This document shows positions 43,693-52,678 of a stretch of DNA of 64,000 nt, one piece after another. Below the pieces are notes generated by a model, which made no database searches, was not told the origin of the DNA, and saw only the letters and a program-made list of their open reading frames with translations. This DNA is from an uncultured Clostridia bacterium (GTDB lineage: Bacteria; Bacillota; Clostridia; Christensenellales; Aristaeellaceae). Both the position numbers and the translations under genes were made by a program. The stretch is taken from contig CALCQO010000004.1 of NCBI GenBank assembly GCA_937894675.1, positions 218,447 through 282,446 on the forward strand, in the 5' to 3' direction. Each line of letters begins with the position of its first letter. Within the stretch, counting starts at the first letter, position 1.

Positions 43693-43719
43693 AGGCGGCA
43701 GTTCGCCCGGGAGGTTTCT

Positions 43720-44256
43720 ATGATTCGTTTCCGCAATGACACCCACGCCCTGACCGTCTGCGCCATGTTTGTGGCCCTGCTGGTGATTTTTTCCCAGATT
43801 GCCATCCCCCTGCCCATGGGGGTGCCCATCAACCTGGCGCTGCTGGCGGTGTACCTGTGCGCCCTGTTGCTGCCCCTGCCCTACGCCCTGATGACCATCG
43901 GCGTCTACCTGCTGCTGGGGCTGCTGGGGGTGCCGGTGTTCGCGGGCTTCCGCGGCGGCCCCGCCGCCCTGTTTGGCAAGACGGGGGGCTACCTGCTGGG
44001 GTACCTGCTGTGCGCCCTGATTGTGGGATTGCTTAGCCCGAAAACAAAGGGATTCTGGCAAAAAAGCCTGGCCTTGGTGGCGGGGCTGTTTGTCTGCTAT
44101 GTATTTGGCACCGCCTGGTTTATGCGGCTGACCAACCTGGGGCTGACGGAGAGCCTGGGGTACTGCGTATTCCCCTTCCTGCCGGGGGACGTGGTGAAGA
44201 TTCTGCTGGGGGCAGGCTTAGCGGGGCGCCTGGGAGCCGCGCTGCAAAAAGTATAA
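43720..44256 (+). CDS. bioY: BioY-type biotin transporter S component
   Basis: 178 residues, six membrane segments. BioY motifs: ALLVIFSQIAIPLPMGVPINLALLAVYL at helix 1-2, LLGLLGVPVFAGFRGGPAALFGKTGGYLLGYL (the GxxGG biotin-binding loop), and FPFLPGDVVKILLGAGLA at the end. It captures biotin either alone or with the EcfAAT module, whose genes are not in the window. Monocistronic: own promoter, GGGAGG ribosome binding site and terminator. Confidence 0.94.
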   Translation: MIRFRNDTHALTVCAMFVALLVIFSQIAIPLPMGVPINLALLAVYLCALLLPLPYALMTIGVYLLLGLLGVPVFAGFRGGPAALFGKTGGYLLGYLLCALIVGLLSPKTKGFWQKSLALVAGLFVCYVFGTAWFMRLTNLGLTESLGYCVFPFLPGDVVKILLGAGLAGRLGAALQKV

Positions 44257-44269
44257 AACAAATCAATTC

Positions 44270-44292
44270 AGAAGGCCGCGGCCTTCTTTTTT
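44270..44292 (+). terminator. Terminator of bioY
   Basis: GAAGGC, CGCG loop, GCCTTC, then six T. Confidence 0.8.
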
Positions 44293-44308
44293 GTCCCTGG
44301 ATGAAAAT

Positions 44309-44371
44309 AGTTCCAGAAATACAATAAAAATTCTGAAACTTCTTGCCAAAGACACCCCGTCCGCGTATAAT
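44309..44371 (+). promoter_or_regulatory. Promoter and candidate operator of the muropeptide operon
   Basis: TTGCCA (44343-44348), 17-base spacer, TATAAT (44366-44371). Just upstream lies an imperfect palindrome AGTTCCAGAAAT-9-ATTCTGAAACT (44309-44340), a likely site for the RpiR/MurR-type regulator encoded next. Confidence 0.7.
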
Positions 44372-44444
44372 GGGGGTATCAAAAGCAAACAATCAGCCAA
44401 ACCCTTGTTTTTCGCGTAGAACGGCCATGGGAGGTTTTTCCTGT

Positions 44445-45293
44445 ATGACCGATTGCCTGGTGAAAATGACCCAGCTGATGGACACCCTGCCCCCCGCCGA
44501 GAAGCGGGCGGCCCGGTGTTTTTGGGAGCACCCCGAAAAAATGCAGGCGGCCACCATCGCCGAGGCCGCCCTGGCCTGCGGCACCAGCAAAGCCACCCTG
44601 GTGCGCATGTGCAAGAGCCTGGGGTACAAGGGGTACAAGGATTTTTCCTTTGCCTTCACCCTGTCCGCGGCGTCGGGCAAGGACAAGCATATCGAGTATC
44701 AGGAATTGTCCCCCGGGGATGACGTGGCCACCCTGATGCAGCGCATCACCGCCCAGAACCTGGACGCCGTGCGGGACACCACCCTGCTGCTGAGCGAGAA
44801 CGATGTGGACAGGGCAGCCGCCCTGCTGCACAAGGCCAAGCGGGTGGATTTTTACGGCGTGGGCATGTCCGCCCTGGTGGCGTTGGACGCCCAGATGAAG
44901 TTCATGCGGCTGTGCAAGGATACCCAAACCTCCATGGACCCCCATGTGCAGGTGGTGATGGCGGCGCGGCTTAAAAAGGGCGACGCGGCGGTGATCTTCT
45001 CCTACTCCGGGGAAACCAGGGACGCCCTGGACACCCTGGCGGCGGTGAAACGCGCCGGGGCTACCGCCATTTCGGTGACCCGCCTGGGTGTAAGCCCCTT
45101 AAGCCGGGGCGCCGACCTAAGCCTGCATGTGGCCTCCAGCGAAAACCTGGTGCGCTCGGCGGCCATGTCTTCCCGCATCGCCATGATGCATTTGATGGAC
45201 CTGCTGTTTTCCGCCGTGGCCGTCCGGGGCTACCAGCGCTACAAGCCCGCCCTGGACAAAACCCACCTGGAAGGCAAGTACAAAAAGAAATAA
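44445..45293 (+). CDS. RpiR-family regulator, probably MurR-like
   Basis: 282 residues from ATG 44445, ten bases after GGGAGG. The N-terminal RpiR helix-turn-helix (about 1-75) has EKRAARCFWEHPEKMQAATIAEAALACGTSKATLVRMCKSLGYKGYKDF. The C-terminal SIS sugar-phosphate domain (about 115-250) has RVDFYGVGMSALVALDAQMKFMRLC and VIFSYSGETRDALDTL. Next to murQ it is best read as a sensor of MurNAc 6-phosphate controlling the whole operon. In E. coli MurR is a repressor. Confidence 0.88.
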   Translation: MTDCLVKMTQLMDTLPPAEKRAARCFWEHPEKMQAATIAEAALACGTSKATLVRMCKSLGYKGYKDFSFAFTLSAASGKDKHIEYQELSPGDDVATLMQRITAQNLDAVRDTTLLLSENDVDRAAALLHKAKRVDFYGVGMSALVALDAQMKFMRLCKDTQTSMDPHVQVVMAARLKKGDAAVIFSYSGETRDALDTLAAVKRAGATAISVTRLGVSPLSRGADLSLHVASSENLVRSAAMSSRIAMMHLMDLLFSAVAVRGYQRYKPALDKTHLEGKYKKK

Positions 45294-45311
45294 TCCCCAA
45301 GGAGGGACTGT

Positions 45312-46241
45312 ATGTCAAACGCGCCCCAGGAATATCTGGCCAATCTGTCCACCGAGCAGGTGATGGAAAACAGCCTGCGCCTGGACAGCATGGACGGGCT
45401 GGAGATTGCCCGGTTGATGAACCAGGCGGACAGGGAGGTTGCCCTGGCTGTGGAGCAGGCGCTGCCCCGGATTGGCCAGGCCATCGAGGAAATTGCCCTG
45501 CGCATCCGCGGCGGCGGCCGCCTGTTTTATTGCGGCGCCGGCACCAGCGGGCGCCTGGGGGTGCTGGACGCCTCCGAATGTCCGCCCACCTTCGGGGTCT
45601 CCCCCAGCATGGTGCAGGGGGTCATCGCCGGGGGCGACAAGGCGCTGCGCCACGCCATTGAAGGGGCGGAGGACAATGCCTTGATGGGCAAAAGCGACAT
45701 GGAAAACCTGCAGGTATCCGCCAAGGACGCGGTGGTGGCCATCAGCGCCAGCGGCTTTGCCCCCTACTGCATCGGCGCTTTGGAAAAAGCCAGGGAGCTG
45801 GGGGCGCTGACCCTGTCCATCTGCTGCAACCGCGGCGCCCGGCTGTCCGCCTACGCCGACATCGCCATGGAAGCCCCCACAGGGCCGGAGGTGCTGAGCG
45901 GCTCCACTCGGCTTAAGGCCGGCACCGCCACCAAGATGATGCTGAACATGCTGACCACGGGCATCATGGTGCGCACGGGACGTGTGTACCAGAACCTGAT
46001 GGTGGACATGAACGCCAGCAACCACAAGCTGAAAGGCCGCGCCCTGCGCATCCTGCAGCGGGCGACAGGCCTGCCCGAAGGCGAAGCCGAAGCGCTGCTG
46101 CAAAGCGCCCGCGGCCATGTGAAAACCGCCCTGGTGATGCACAAGGCCGCCTGCGGCCGGGAGGAAGCCATCCATGCCCTGAACAAGGGGGACGGCTGGG
46201 TGTCCCGGGCAATGGAACTGCTTCAGGAGGGCAGGGCATAA
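45312..46241 (+). CDS. murQ: N-acetylmuramic acid 6-phosphate etherase
   Basis: 309 residues. MurQ removes the lactyl ether from MurNAc 6-phosphate, giving GlcNAc 6-phosphate and D-lactate. SIS domain signatures: RIRGGGRLFYCGAGTSGRLGVLDASECPPTFGVSPSMVQGVIAGGD (holding the catalytic Glu after GAGTSG), AVVAISASGFAPYC and LSGSTRLKAGTATKMMLNMLTTGIMVRTGRVYQNLMVDM. The start follows AAGGAGGG. It precedes a beta-lactamase-fold gene with a one-base overlap. Confidence 0.97.
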   Translation: MSNAPQEYLANLSTEQVMENSLRLDSMDGLEIARLMNQADREVALAVEQALPRIGQAIEEIALRIRGGGRLFYCGAGTSGRLGVLDASECPPTFGVSPSMVQGVIAGGDKALRHAIEGAEDNALMGKSDMENLQVSAKDAVVAISASGFAPYCIGALEKARELGALTLSICCNRGARLSAYADIAMEAPTGPEVLSGSTRLKAGTATKMMLNMLTTGIMVRTGRVYQNLMVDMNASNHKLKGRALRILQRATGLPEGEAEALLQSARGHVKTALVMHKAACGREEAIHALNKGDGWVSRAMELLQEGRA

Positions 46242-47263
46242 TGCGGCACCTGCAGCAGCGCATGGAGGAAACCGCGCGGCGGTACAGCCAGGAAGGGTAT
46301 TTCCCTTCCGCCGTGATGACGGTGTTCCGCCAGGATGGCGTTTTGTTCCAGAGCACCCTGGGCGACGCCCGCAACGACACCCTGTTTGACTGCGCGTCGC
46401 TGACCAAGATTGCCACCGCCACCCAGGTGCTCTTGGCCATAGACGAAGGACATATGACGCTGGACAGCGCCTTGAGCGGCCTGCTGCCCCCCGTGAGGGA
46501 TGACGCTTTTTTGCGGCGGCGCCTGGAGCGCGTTACCCTGATTCAATTGCTGACCCACTCCGCCGGGCTGCCCGCCTGGTACCCCTTCTATACCGGCAAG
46601 GAGGGTTTCTGGCCCACCCTGCGCGCTGGCCTGGCCCAGCCGCCCGAAGAGGGGGTGGTGTACAGCGACATCGGCTTCATCCTGCTGGGCAAGGTGCTGG
46701 AAGAACTGCACCAAAAGCCCCTGGAGCAATGCCTGCAGGACAACCTGGTTGCCCCCTATCAGTTGGGGAACATGACCTACCTGCCCGACACAAGCCTGGA
46801 CATTATGCCCTCCAGCTACGGCAACCCCATCGAGGAAAACATGGTGCGGGACATGGGGCTATCCTTTGACGGCTGGCGCCCCCATACCCCCATCACCGGG
46901 CAAACCAACGACGGCAACGCCCACTACGCGTTCCGCGATGTATCCGGTCACGCGGGGCTCTTCTCCGACGGCAGGAGCCTGGCCAACCTGTGCCGGCTGT
47001 ACATGAACACAGTCTCCCCCCTGATGATGTCCTCCATGCAGGAGCAGGCCCCCGGCCGGGGGCTGGGCTGGCAGGTGGGCGACATGTATCCCAAGGGCTG
47101 CGGCCACACGGGTTTTACCGGCACCAGCCTGTATGTGTCCCCCAACCTGAACATCGGCTGCGTGCTGCTGACCAACCGCCTGTTCTACCCAACGGGCGAA
47201 GCCAAACAGACCGCTCCTTTCCGCCGGGACATCCACCAATTGGCGGCTTCCTTCCTGGGATAA
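46241..47263 (+). CDS. Serine beta-lactamase-fold hydrolase
   Basis: 340 residues. Class C beta-lactamase/DD-peptidase-like: nucleophile motif SLTK (Ser53, Lys56), YSD in VVYSDIGFILLGK, and HTG in GCGHTGFTGTS. There is no signal peptide, so it acts inside the cell. In B. subtilis the murQ-murR operon contains a relative (YbbE/AmiE) that acts on muropeptides, and here it sits between murQ and a peptide importer. Release of peptide from imported muropeptide is therefore a likely role, though an esterase activity cannot be excluded. Confidence 0.85.
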   Translation: MRHLQQRMEETARRYSQEGYFPSAVMTVFRQDGVLFQSTLGDARNDTLFDCASLTKIATATQVLLAIDEGHMTLDSALSGLLPPVRDDAFLRRRLERVTLIQLLTHSAGLPAWYPFYTGKEGFWPTLRAGLAQPPEEGVVYSDIGFILLGKVLEELHQKPLEQCLQDNLVAPYQLGNMTYLPDTSLDIMPSSYGNPIEENMVRDMGLSFDGWRPHTPITGQTNDGNAHYAFRDVSGHAGLFSDGRSLANLCRLYMNTVSPLMMSSMQEQAPGRGLGWQVGDMYPKGCGHTGFTGTSLYVSPNLNIGCVLLTNRLFYPTGEAKQTAPFRRDIHQLAASFLG

Positions 47264-47318
47264 CAAGGCATCAGGCGCGATGCTTTGCATAATAGAAAAC
47301 AAACAAAGGAGGATTCCC

Positions 47319-48824
47319 ATGAAAAAGACCCTGTCTGTCCTGCTGGCTCTGCTGATGATGCTGTCCCTGACAGCCCTGGCGCAGGAGCCCATGGTGCTCA
47401 AGTATGGCACCGACGCCGAACCCATCGGCTTTGACCCCCACACCGTGCCCGCCCTGGCCTCCACCCGCATCATGCTGCAAATGTATGAAACCCTGGTGGA
47501 CATGGACGAGGACATGAACGTCATCCCCCGCCTGGCGGAAAGCTGGGAGCAGCCCGACGATTTAACCTATATTTTCCACCTGCGCGAGGGCGTCAAGTTC
47601 CACTCCGGCCGAGAAATGAAGGCGGAGGATGTGAAGTACAGCTTTGAGCGCATCCTAAGCCCCGACCTGGGCGCCCTGGGCAACAGCGCCAGCTACGCCG
47701 GCTACATCAAGGAAATTGAAGTGGTTGACGAGTACACCGTGAAATTCGTGCTGGAGCAGATCAACGCCCCCTTCCTCTCCGCCCTCTCCTCCACCTACCT
47801 AGCCATCGTGGACAAGGAAGCCGTAGAAAAGAATGGCGGCAACCTCTTGCAGGCCAGCGGCGGCACCGGCCCCTTCACCCTGGGTGAGTGGGTACCCGAC
47901 AACTCCGTCACCGTGAACCGCTTTGCCGATTACTGGCAGGAGGGCGTGCAGTTTGAGCGCATCGAGTTCTATGTCATCACCGACCCCTCCGCCCGCATGA
48001 GCGCCCTGCGCACCGGCGAAGTGGACCTGATTGTGGGCGACAGCGCCATGCTGACCCTGGCGGAAAACGCCAACAATGTGGAAATCTACAAAGTGCGCAG
48101 CCGCAACTACACCACGCTGTGCCTGAACCTGAACAAGGAAGAGTTCAAGGATGTGCGCGTGCGCCAGGCCATCTCCCTGGCCCTGAACCGGCAGGAAATC
48201 ATCGACCTGGCCTTCAATGGCGAGGCGGAAATTTCCGGCTTTGCCCCCGCCTCCATGGGCCACTGGGCGGTGGATGTGCTGAACCATCCCCTATACCAGC
48301 AGGACATTGAAAAGGCCAAGGAACTGATGAAGGAAGCCGGGTACGAGAACGGCTTTACCGTTACCTGCACCGTGGGCCTGCTTGACAACATCCGCAACAG
48401 CGGCACCGTCATCCAGCAGCAGTTGGCCGCCATCGGCATCACCGTGGAAGTGCAGAACAAGGAAAACGCCCAGTATGTGGACGACTGGAAAGCCCACAAC
48501 TTCGAGCTGATGGTCTGCCAGAACGGCGCCGGCACCGACCCCAACCGCGCGGTGGCCTTCTTCTTCTCCACCACCGGCTCTGCCAACATCGCTGAGTACT
48601 CCAACCCCCGGGTGGATGAACTGTGCGAACTGGCCGCGGGTACCTCCAATGTGGACAAGCGCCGTGAGTACTACCATGAAGCCATCAACATCATCCTGGA
48701 CGAGTGCCCCAATGTAACCTTCGCCAGCCCCTACGACTACATCTACGCTTCCACGAGCCTGAAGGGCTACGCGCCTAACGCCACCAACATGGTGGACTTC
48801 CGCGCCGCCTACATCGAAAAGTAA
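47319..48824 (+). CDS. Extracellular solute-binding protein, oligopeptide family (SBP_bac_5)
   Basis: 501 residues from ATG 47319, after AAAGGAGG. The signal peptide LSVLLALLMMLSLTALAQE has Ala-x-Ala-type cleavage and no lipobox. Family motifs: KYGTDAEPIGFDPHTVPALASTRIMLQMYETLVDMDEDMNVIPRLAESWEQPDDLTYIFHLREGVKFHSGREMKAEDVKYSFER and VRQAISLALNRQEIIDLAFNG. The genomic setting (murQ, AnmK, beta-lactamase-fold hydrolase) suggests a muropeptide or cell-wall peptide as ligand, as for MppA or YepA. That is inference. Confidence 0.92.
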   Translation: MKKTLSVLLALLMMLSLTALAQEPMVLKYGTDAEPIGFDPHTVPALASTRIMLQMYETLVDMDEDMNVIPRLAESWEQPDDLTYIFHLREGVKFHSGREMKAEDVKYSFERILSPDLGALGNSASYAGYIKEIEVVDEYTVKFVLEQINAPFLSALSSTYLAIVDKEAVEKNGGNLLQASGGTGPFTLGEWVPDNSVTVNRFADYWQEGVQFERIEFYVITDPSARMSALRTGEVDLIVGDSAMLTLAENANNVEIYKVRSRNYTTLCLNLNKEEFKDVRVRQAISLALNRQEIIDLAFNGEAEISGFAPASMGHWAVDVLNHPLYQQDIEKAKELMKEAGYENGFTVTCTVGLLDNIRNSGTVIQQQLAAIGITVEVQNKENAQYVDDWKAHNFELMVCQNGAGTDPNRAVAFFFSTTGSANIAEYSNPRVDELCELAAGTSNVDKRREYYHEAINIILDECPNVTFASPYDYIYASTSLKGYAPNATNMVDFRAAYIEK

Positions 48825-48835
48825 CAACCACAGCA

Positions 48836-48861
48836 CCCGGGCAGGGGCCACCCTGCCCGGG
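48836..48861 (+). terminator. Hairpin between binding-protein and permease genes
   Basis: An 11-bp perfect stem (CCCGGGCAGGG/CCCTGCCCGGG) with a GCCA loop, followed by ATTT only. It is more likely an mRNA stabiliser or partial attenuator than a full terminator, since the operon continues. Confidence 0.55.
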
Positions 48862-48875
48862 ATTTCGGGGGTAGC

Positions 48876-49820
48876 ATGAAGAATTACATCATCCGCAGGG
48901 TTCTGATGCTTGTGCCCATATTGCTGGGCATCAGCATTGCCATCTTCCTCATCATGCAATTGATACCCGGCGACGTGGTATCGGGCATCCTGGGCATTGA
49001 GGAGACGCCGGAACTGCGCGCCATGTGGGAAAAGAAGCTGGGCATCGACCGTCCCCTTGTGACCCAGTACCTTTCCTGGATCGGCGGCGTGGTGCGGGGC
49101 GACTTTGGCGAGTCCTTCCGCACGGGGGCTAAGGTGTTCCCCGAAATCCTCTGGCGCTTCTCCATCTCGGCGGAACTGGCGATTCTGGCCTGCGTTGTCG
49201 CCTGGCTGATTGCCTTTCCCCTGGGCATCCTGTCCGCCCTCAAGCGCAATTCCGTCATCGACCGCAATGTGCGGGTGCTGGCGCTGCTGGGGGTGTCGGT
49301 GCCGGGCTTTGCCTTTGCCACCCTGCTGATTCTCTTCATGGCGCTGGTCTTTGGCTACTACCCGCCCATCAAGTATGTGTCCCTGCTGGAAAACCCTTTA
49401 AAGAACCTGGAAATCATGATTTTTCCGGCCATTGTGCTGGGCAGCAGCATGGCGGGCTCCGTCATGCGCATGACCCGCTCCTCCCTATTGGAAGTATTGC
49501 GGCAGGATTTTATCAAGGCGGTGCGCGCCACCGGCGCGCCCGAGCGGGTTACCATCATGCGCCACGCCTTCCGCAACGCCAGCATCCCCATCGTCACCCT
49601 GGTGGGCATGCAGATTGGCATTCTAATGGGAGGCACCGTGGTCATCGAGCAGATTTTTTCCATCCCGGGCCTTGGGCAGTACCTGTTGACGGGCATCTTC
49701 CAGCGGGATTTCCCCATCGTGCAGGGCACGGTGCTGTTTATGGCCGTCATCTATGTGCTGATTAACCTGTTGGTGGACATCCTGTACACCTACATCGACC
49801 CGCGCATCACCTACAGCTAA
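48876..49820 (+). CDS. ABC permease, DppB/OppB type
   Basis: 314 residues, six membrane helices. N-terminal NYIIRRVLMLVPILLGISIAIFLIMQLIPGD is the DppB signature, and the EAA coupling loop is KAVRATGAPERVTIMRHAFRNASIPIVTLVG. It pairs with the DppC-like protein 11 bases downstream to form the channel. Confidence 0.94.
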   Translation: MKNYIIRRVLMLVPILLGISIAIFLIMQLIPGDVVSGILGIEETPELRAMWEKKLGIDRPLVTQYLSWIGGVVRGDFGESFRTGAKVFPEILWRFSISAELAILACVVAWLIAFPLGILSALKRNSVIDRNVRVLALLGVSVPGFAFATLLILFMALVFGYYPPIKYVSLLENPLKNLEIMIFPAIVLGSSMAGSVMRMTRSSLLEVLRQDFIKAVRATGAPERVTIMRHAFRNASIPIVTLVGMQIGILMGGTVVIEQIFSIPGLGQYLLTGIFQRDFPIVQGTVLFMAVIYVLINLLVDILYTYIDPRITYS

Positions 49821-49831
49821 GGAGGGGGCTT

Positions 49832-50704
49832 ATGACAAGCAAGGAACACATCATCGGCCGCCGTCTTTCCCGGGGGGACGGGCTGCTGAAGCAATTATGG
49901 CAGGATCCCCTGGGCCGCGCGGGGTTTCTGGGCATCGCCTTGATCATCCTGCTGGCCGTTTTCGCGCCGCTGATCGCCCGCTACGACGTGGCGCAGATCA
50001 ACGCCCGGTCGCGGCTTGCCGCCCCCAGCATTACCTACTGGTTCGGCACCGACAACTTTGGCCGGGACATCTTCAGCCGCATCATCTACGGCGCCCGGGT
50101 ATCCCTGATTGTGGGGCTGGTCTCCGTGGGCATCGCCGCGGGCATCGGCTACCTCTTCGGCCTGGCCGCCGGATATTTTGAGGGGCGGGTGGAAAGCGCC
50201 ATCATGATGCTGATGGACATCATCTTCGCCTTCCCTTCCATCCTGCTGGCGCTTTTGATTGTGGCGGTGCTGGGCACCAGCGTGGTGAACACCATGATTG
50301 CCATCGGCATCGTGAACATCCCGGTGTTTGCCCGCACGGTGCGCGCCTCGGTGAAGGCCGTCAAGGGCACCGACTACATTGCCAACGCCCGCTCGGTGGG
50401 GCTGAAAAACGGCGCCATCCTGCTGCGCCACATCACCCCCAACGCCCTGGCGCCCTTTACCGTGCAGGCCACCCTGGCCCTGTCCGGCGCCATTTTAACC
50501 GAGGCCACCATGAGCTTTCTGGGCTTGGGCATCCAGCCCCCCTCCCCCTCCTGGGGCTCCATGCTGTCGGAAGCCCGCACGTACATGGAAATCGCGCCCT
50601 GGATGGTGGTATTCCCCGCGCTGTTCATCATCCTGACCATCCTGTCCTTCAACATCCTGGGGGACGCCCTGCGCGACGCGCTGGACCCCAAACTGAAACT
50701 GTAG
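49832..50704 (+). CDS. ABC permease, DppC/OppC type
   Basis: 290 residues, six helices. Signatures: DPLGRAGFLGIALIILLAVFAPLIARYD, WFGTDNFGRDIFSRIIYGARVSLIVGLVSVGIAAGIGYLFGLAAGYFEGRVE, and the EAA loop YIANARSVGLKNGAILLRHITPNALAPFTVQ, then GALDPKL-like end RDALDPKLKL. It heads straight into the ATPase genes (9-base gap). Confidence 0.94.
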   Translation: MTSKEHIIGRRLSRGDGLLKQLWQDPLGRAGFLGIALIILLAVFAPLIARYDVAQINARSRLAAPSITYWFGTDNFGRDIFSRIIYGARVSLIVGLVSVGIAAGIGYLFGLAAGYFEGRVESAIMMLMDIIFAFPSILLALLIVAVLGTSVVNTMIAIGIVNIPVFARTVRASVKAVKGTDYIANARSVGLKNGAILLRHITPNALAPFTVQATLALSGAILTEATMSFLGLGIQPPSPSWGSMLSEARTYMEIAPWMVVFPALFIILTILSFNILGDALRDALDPKLKL

Positions 50705-50713
50705 GAGGGACAG

Positions 50714-51709
50714 ATGGAACACGTACTGGAAATCACCGATCTGAAAATCAGCACCCTCAGGGGCAAGGAAACCGTCCCCCTGCTGGACAAGGTAAGCCTG
50801 AAGGTGGGCAGGCAGCAGTGCCTGGGCATTGTGGGCGAGTCGGGCTGCGGCAAGAGCATCACCGCCTCCGCCCTGCTGCAGCTGTTGCCCTACCCCTTAA
50901 GCGTCACCGGGGGCAGCGCCTTTTTTACCGCCAGCAGCCAGGCGCGTATGGACCTGCTCACCCTGCCCCCCAAGCTGATGCGCGGCATCCGAGGGCGGGA
51001 AATCGCCATGATTTTTCAGGAGCCCATGACCTCCCTGGATCCCATCTTCACCATCCAGCAGCAGATGTTTGAGGCCCTGCACTTCCATTACCCCCACATG
51101 ACCCACGCGGACAGGATGGACAAGAGCCTGTCCATGCTGCGCAAGGTGAACATTCCCCGCCCCGAGCAGACCCTGGCCTCCTACCCCCATCAGCTGTCCG
51201 GCGGGCAATTGCAGCGCATCATGATTGCCATCGCCCTGATGAACAACCCCCGCCTGCTGATCGCCGACGAGCCCACCACGGCGCTGGATGTGACCATCCA
51301 GATGCAGATACTGGAACTGATGAATGAGTTAAAGGAAACCAACGACGCCTCGGTGATCATGATTACCCACGACCTGGGCGTCATCGCCGAAACCAGCCAG
51401 CATGTGGCGGTGTTCTACGCCGGGCACATCGTGGAGGAAGCGCCGGTGAACGAGTTATTCCACCACCCCCAGCACCCCTACACCAAGGGCCTGCTGCAGT
51501 CCATCTCTTCCCTGACGGGGGACAGCCGCCAGCTCTACGCCATCCCCGGCATTGTGCCCCCCGGCGGCAGCTGGGCCGCCCACTGCCGCTTTGCCGCCCG
51601 GTGCTCCCACGCAAGCGGGCGGTGCCTAACCGACATGCCCGCGCTCACCGAGGCAGCCCCCGGACATTTCTGCCGGTGTTTCCTGCACAGCCAGGAGGTG
51701 GAAGCATGA
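50714..51709 (+). CDS. ABC ATPase, DppD/OppD type
   Basis: 331 residues. Walker A GESGCGKSITASALL, signature LSGGQLQRIMIAIALMNNPRLLIADEPTTALDVTIQ (Q in GGQLQ is usual), and MITHDLGVIAE. The C-terminal oligopeptide extension has PYTKGLLQSISSL and the cysteine motif HCRFAARCSHASGRC with a late C, as in the [4Fe-4S]-binding DppD tails. It overlaps the partner ATPase by four bases. Confidence 0.94.
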   Translation: MEHVLEITDLKISTLRGKETVPLLDKVSLKVGRQQCLGIVGESGCGKSITASALLQLLPYPLSVTGGSAFFTASSQARMDLLTLPPKLMRGIRGREIAMIFQEPMTSLDPIFTIQQQMFEALHFHYPHMTHADRMDKSLSMLRKVNIPRPEQTLASYPHQLSGGQLQRIMIAIALMNNPRLLIADEPTTALDVTIQMQILELMNELKETNDASVIMITHDLGVIAETSQHVAVFYAGHIVEEAPVNELFHHPQHPYTKGLLQSISSLTGDSRQLYAIPGIVPPGGSWAAHCRFAARCSHASGRCLTDMPALTEAAPGHFCRCFLHSQEVEA

Positions 51710-52677
51710 GCGAGTATCTGCTGGACGTACGCAACCTGAAAACCTATTTTCCCATCAAAGGCGGATTGATGCGCCGCACCATCGGCCATGTCCACGCGGT
51801 GGAGGATGTGTCCTTCAAGCTCAAACCCCGGCAGGTGTTCGCCCTGGTGGGCGAGTCGGGCTGCGGCAAGAGCACCACGGGCAAAAGCATCCTGCGCCTG
51901 ATAGACCCCACCGCCGGCCAGGTAATCTTTGACGGCCAGGACATCGCCGCCCTGCCCCAGGAAGAGGTTCGCCTTTTGCGGCGGGACATGCAGTTCATCT
52001 TCCAGAACCCCTACTCCTCCCTGAACCCCCGGATGAACGTATGGCAGCTGCTCAGCGAGCCGCTGAAAACCCATTTCAACCTGCCCGAGTGGGAGATGCA
52101 CAAGCGGGTGGAAGCCATGCTGGACAAAATTGGCTTTACCCCCGACCAATTGCACCGCTATCCCCACCAGTTTTCCGGCGGCCAGAAGCAGCGCATTTCC
52201 ATCGCCCGTGCTTTGATTACCGGCCCCCGCTTCGTGGTAGCCGACGAGCCCGTCTCCGCCCTGGACGTTTCCATCCAGGCGCAGATACTGAACCTTCTGG
52301 TGCAATTGCAGCAGGATATGGCCCTGTCCATGGTGTTCATCTCCCACGATTTGAACGTGGTGCGCTTCATCAGCAGCGAGGTGGCGGTGATGTACCTGGG
52401 CTCCATCATGGAAACAGGCCCCACCCAGGACATCTACGCCCAGCCCCGGCACCCCTATTCCCGGGCGCTGCTCAGCGCCGTGCCCTCCCTGGACCCCCAG
52501 CGCAAGAAGGTGCGCCACGCCCTGCAGGGTGAGGTGCCCAACCCCGCCAACCCGCCCACCGGCTGCCCCTTCCACCCCCGCTGCGCCTACGCCACCGACC
52601 TGTGCAGGCGGCAGAGACCCGCCCTCACCGAGCAGTTCGGGCGCATGCTGGCCTGCCACCACCCTTTGGAGGATTAA
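51706..52677 (+). CDS. ABC ATPase, DppF/OppF type
   Basis: 323 residues from ATG 51706 (MSEYLLDVRNLKTYFPIKGGLMRRTIGHVHAVEDVSF). Walker A GESGCGKSTTGKSILRL, RRDMQFIFQNPYSSLNPRM, signature FSGGQKQRISIARAL, Walker B VVADEPVSALDVS, and the C-terminal GCPFHPRCAYATDLC cysteine motif. The gene has one base between its stop and anmK, so the importer and kinase are translated together. Confidence 0.95.
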   Translation: MSEYLLDVRNLKTYFPIKGGLMRRTIGHVHAVEDVSFKLKPRQVFALVGESGCGKSTTGKSILRLIDPTAGQVIFDGQDIAALPQEEVRLLRRDMQFIFQNPYSSLNPRMNVWQLLSEPLKTHFNLPEWEMHKRVEAMLDKIGFTPDQLHRYPHQFSGGQKQRISIARALITGPRFVVADEPVSALDVSIQAQILNLLVQLQQDMALSMVFISHDLNVVRFISSEVAVMYLGSIMETGPTQDIYAQPRHPYSRALLSAVPSLDPQRKKVRHALQGEVPNPANPPTGCPFHPRCAYATDLCRRQRPALTEQFGRMLACHHPLED

Positions 52678-52678
52678 T

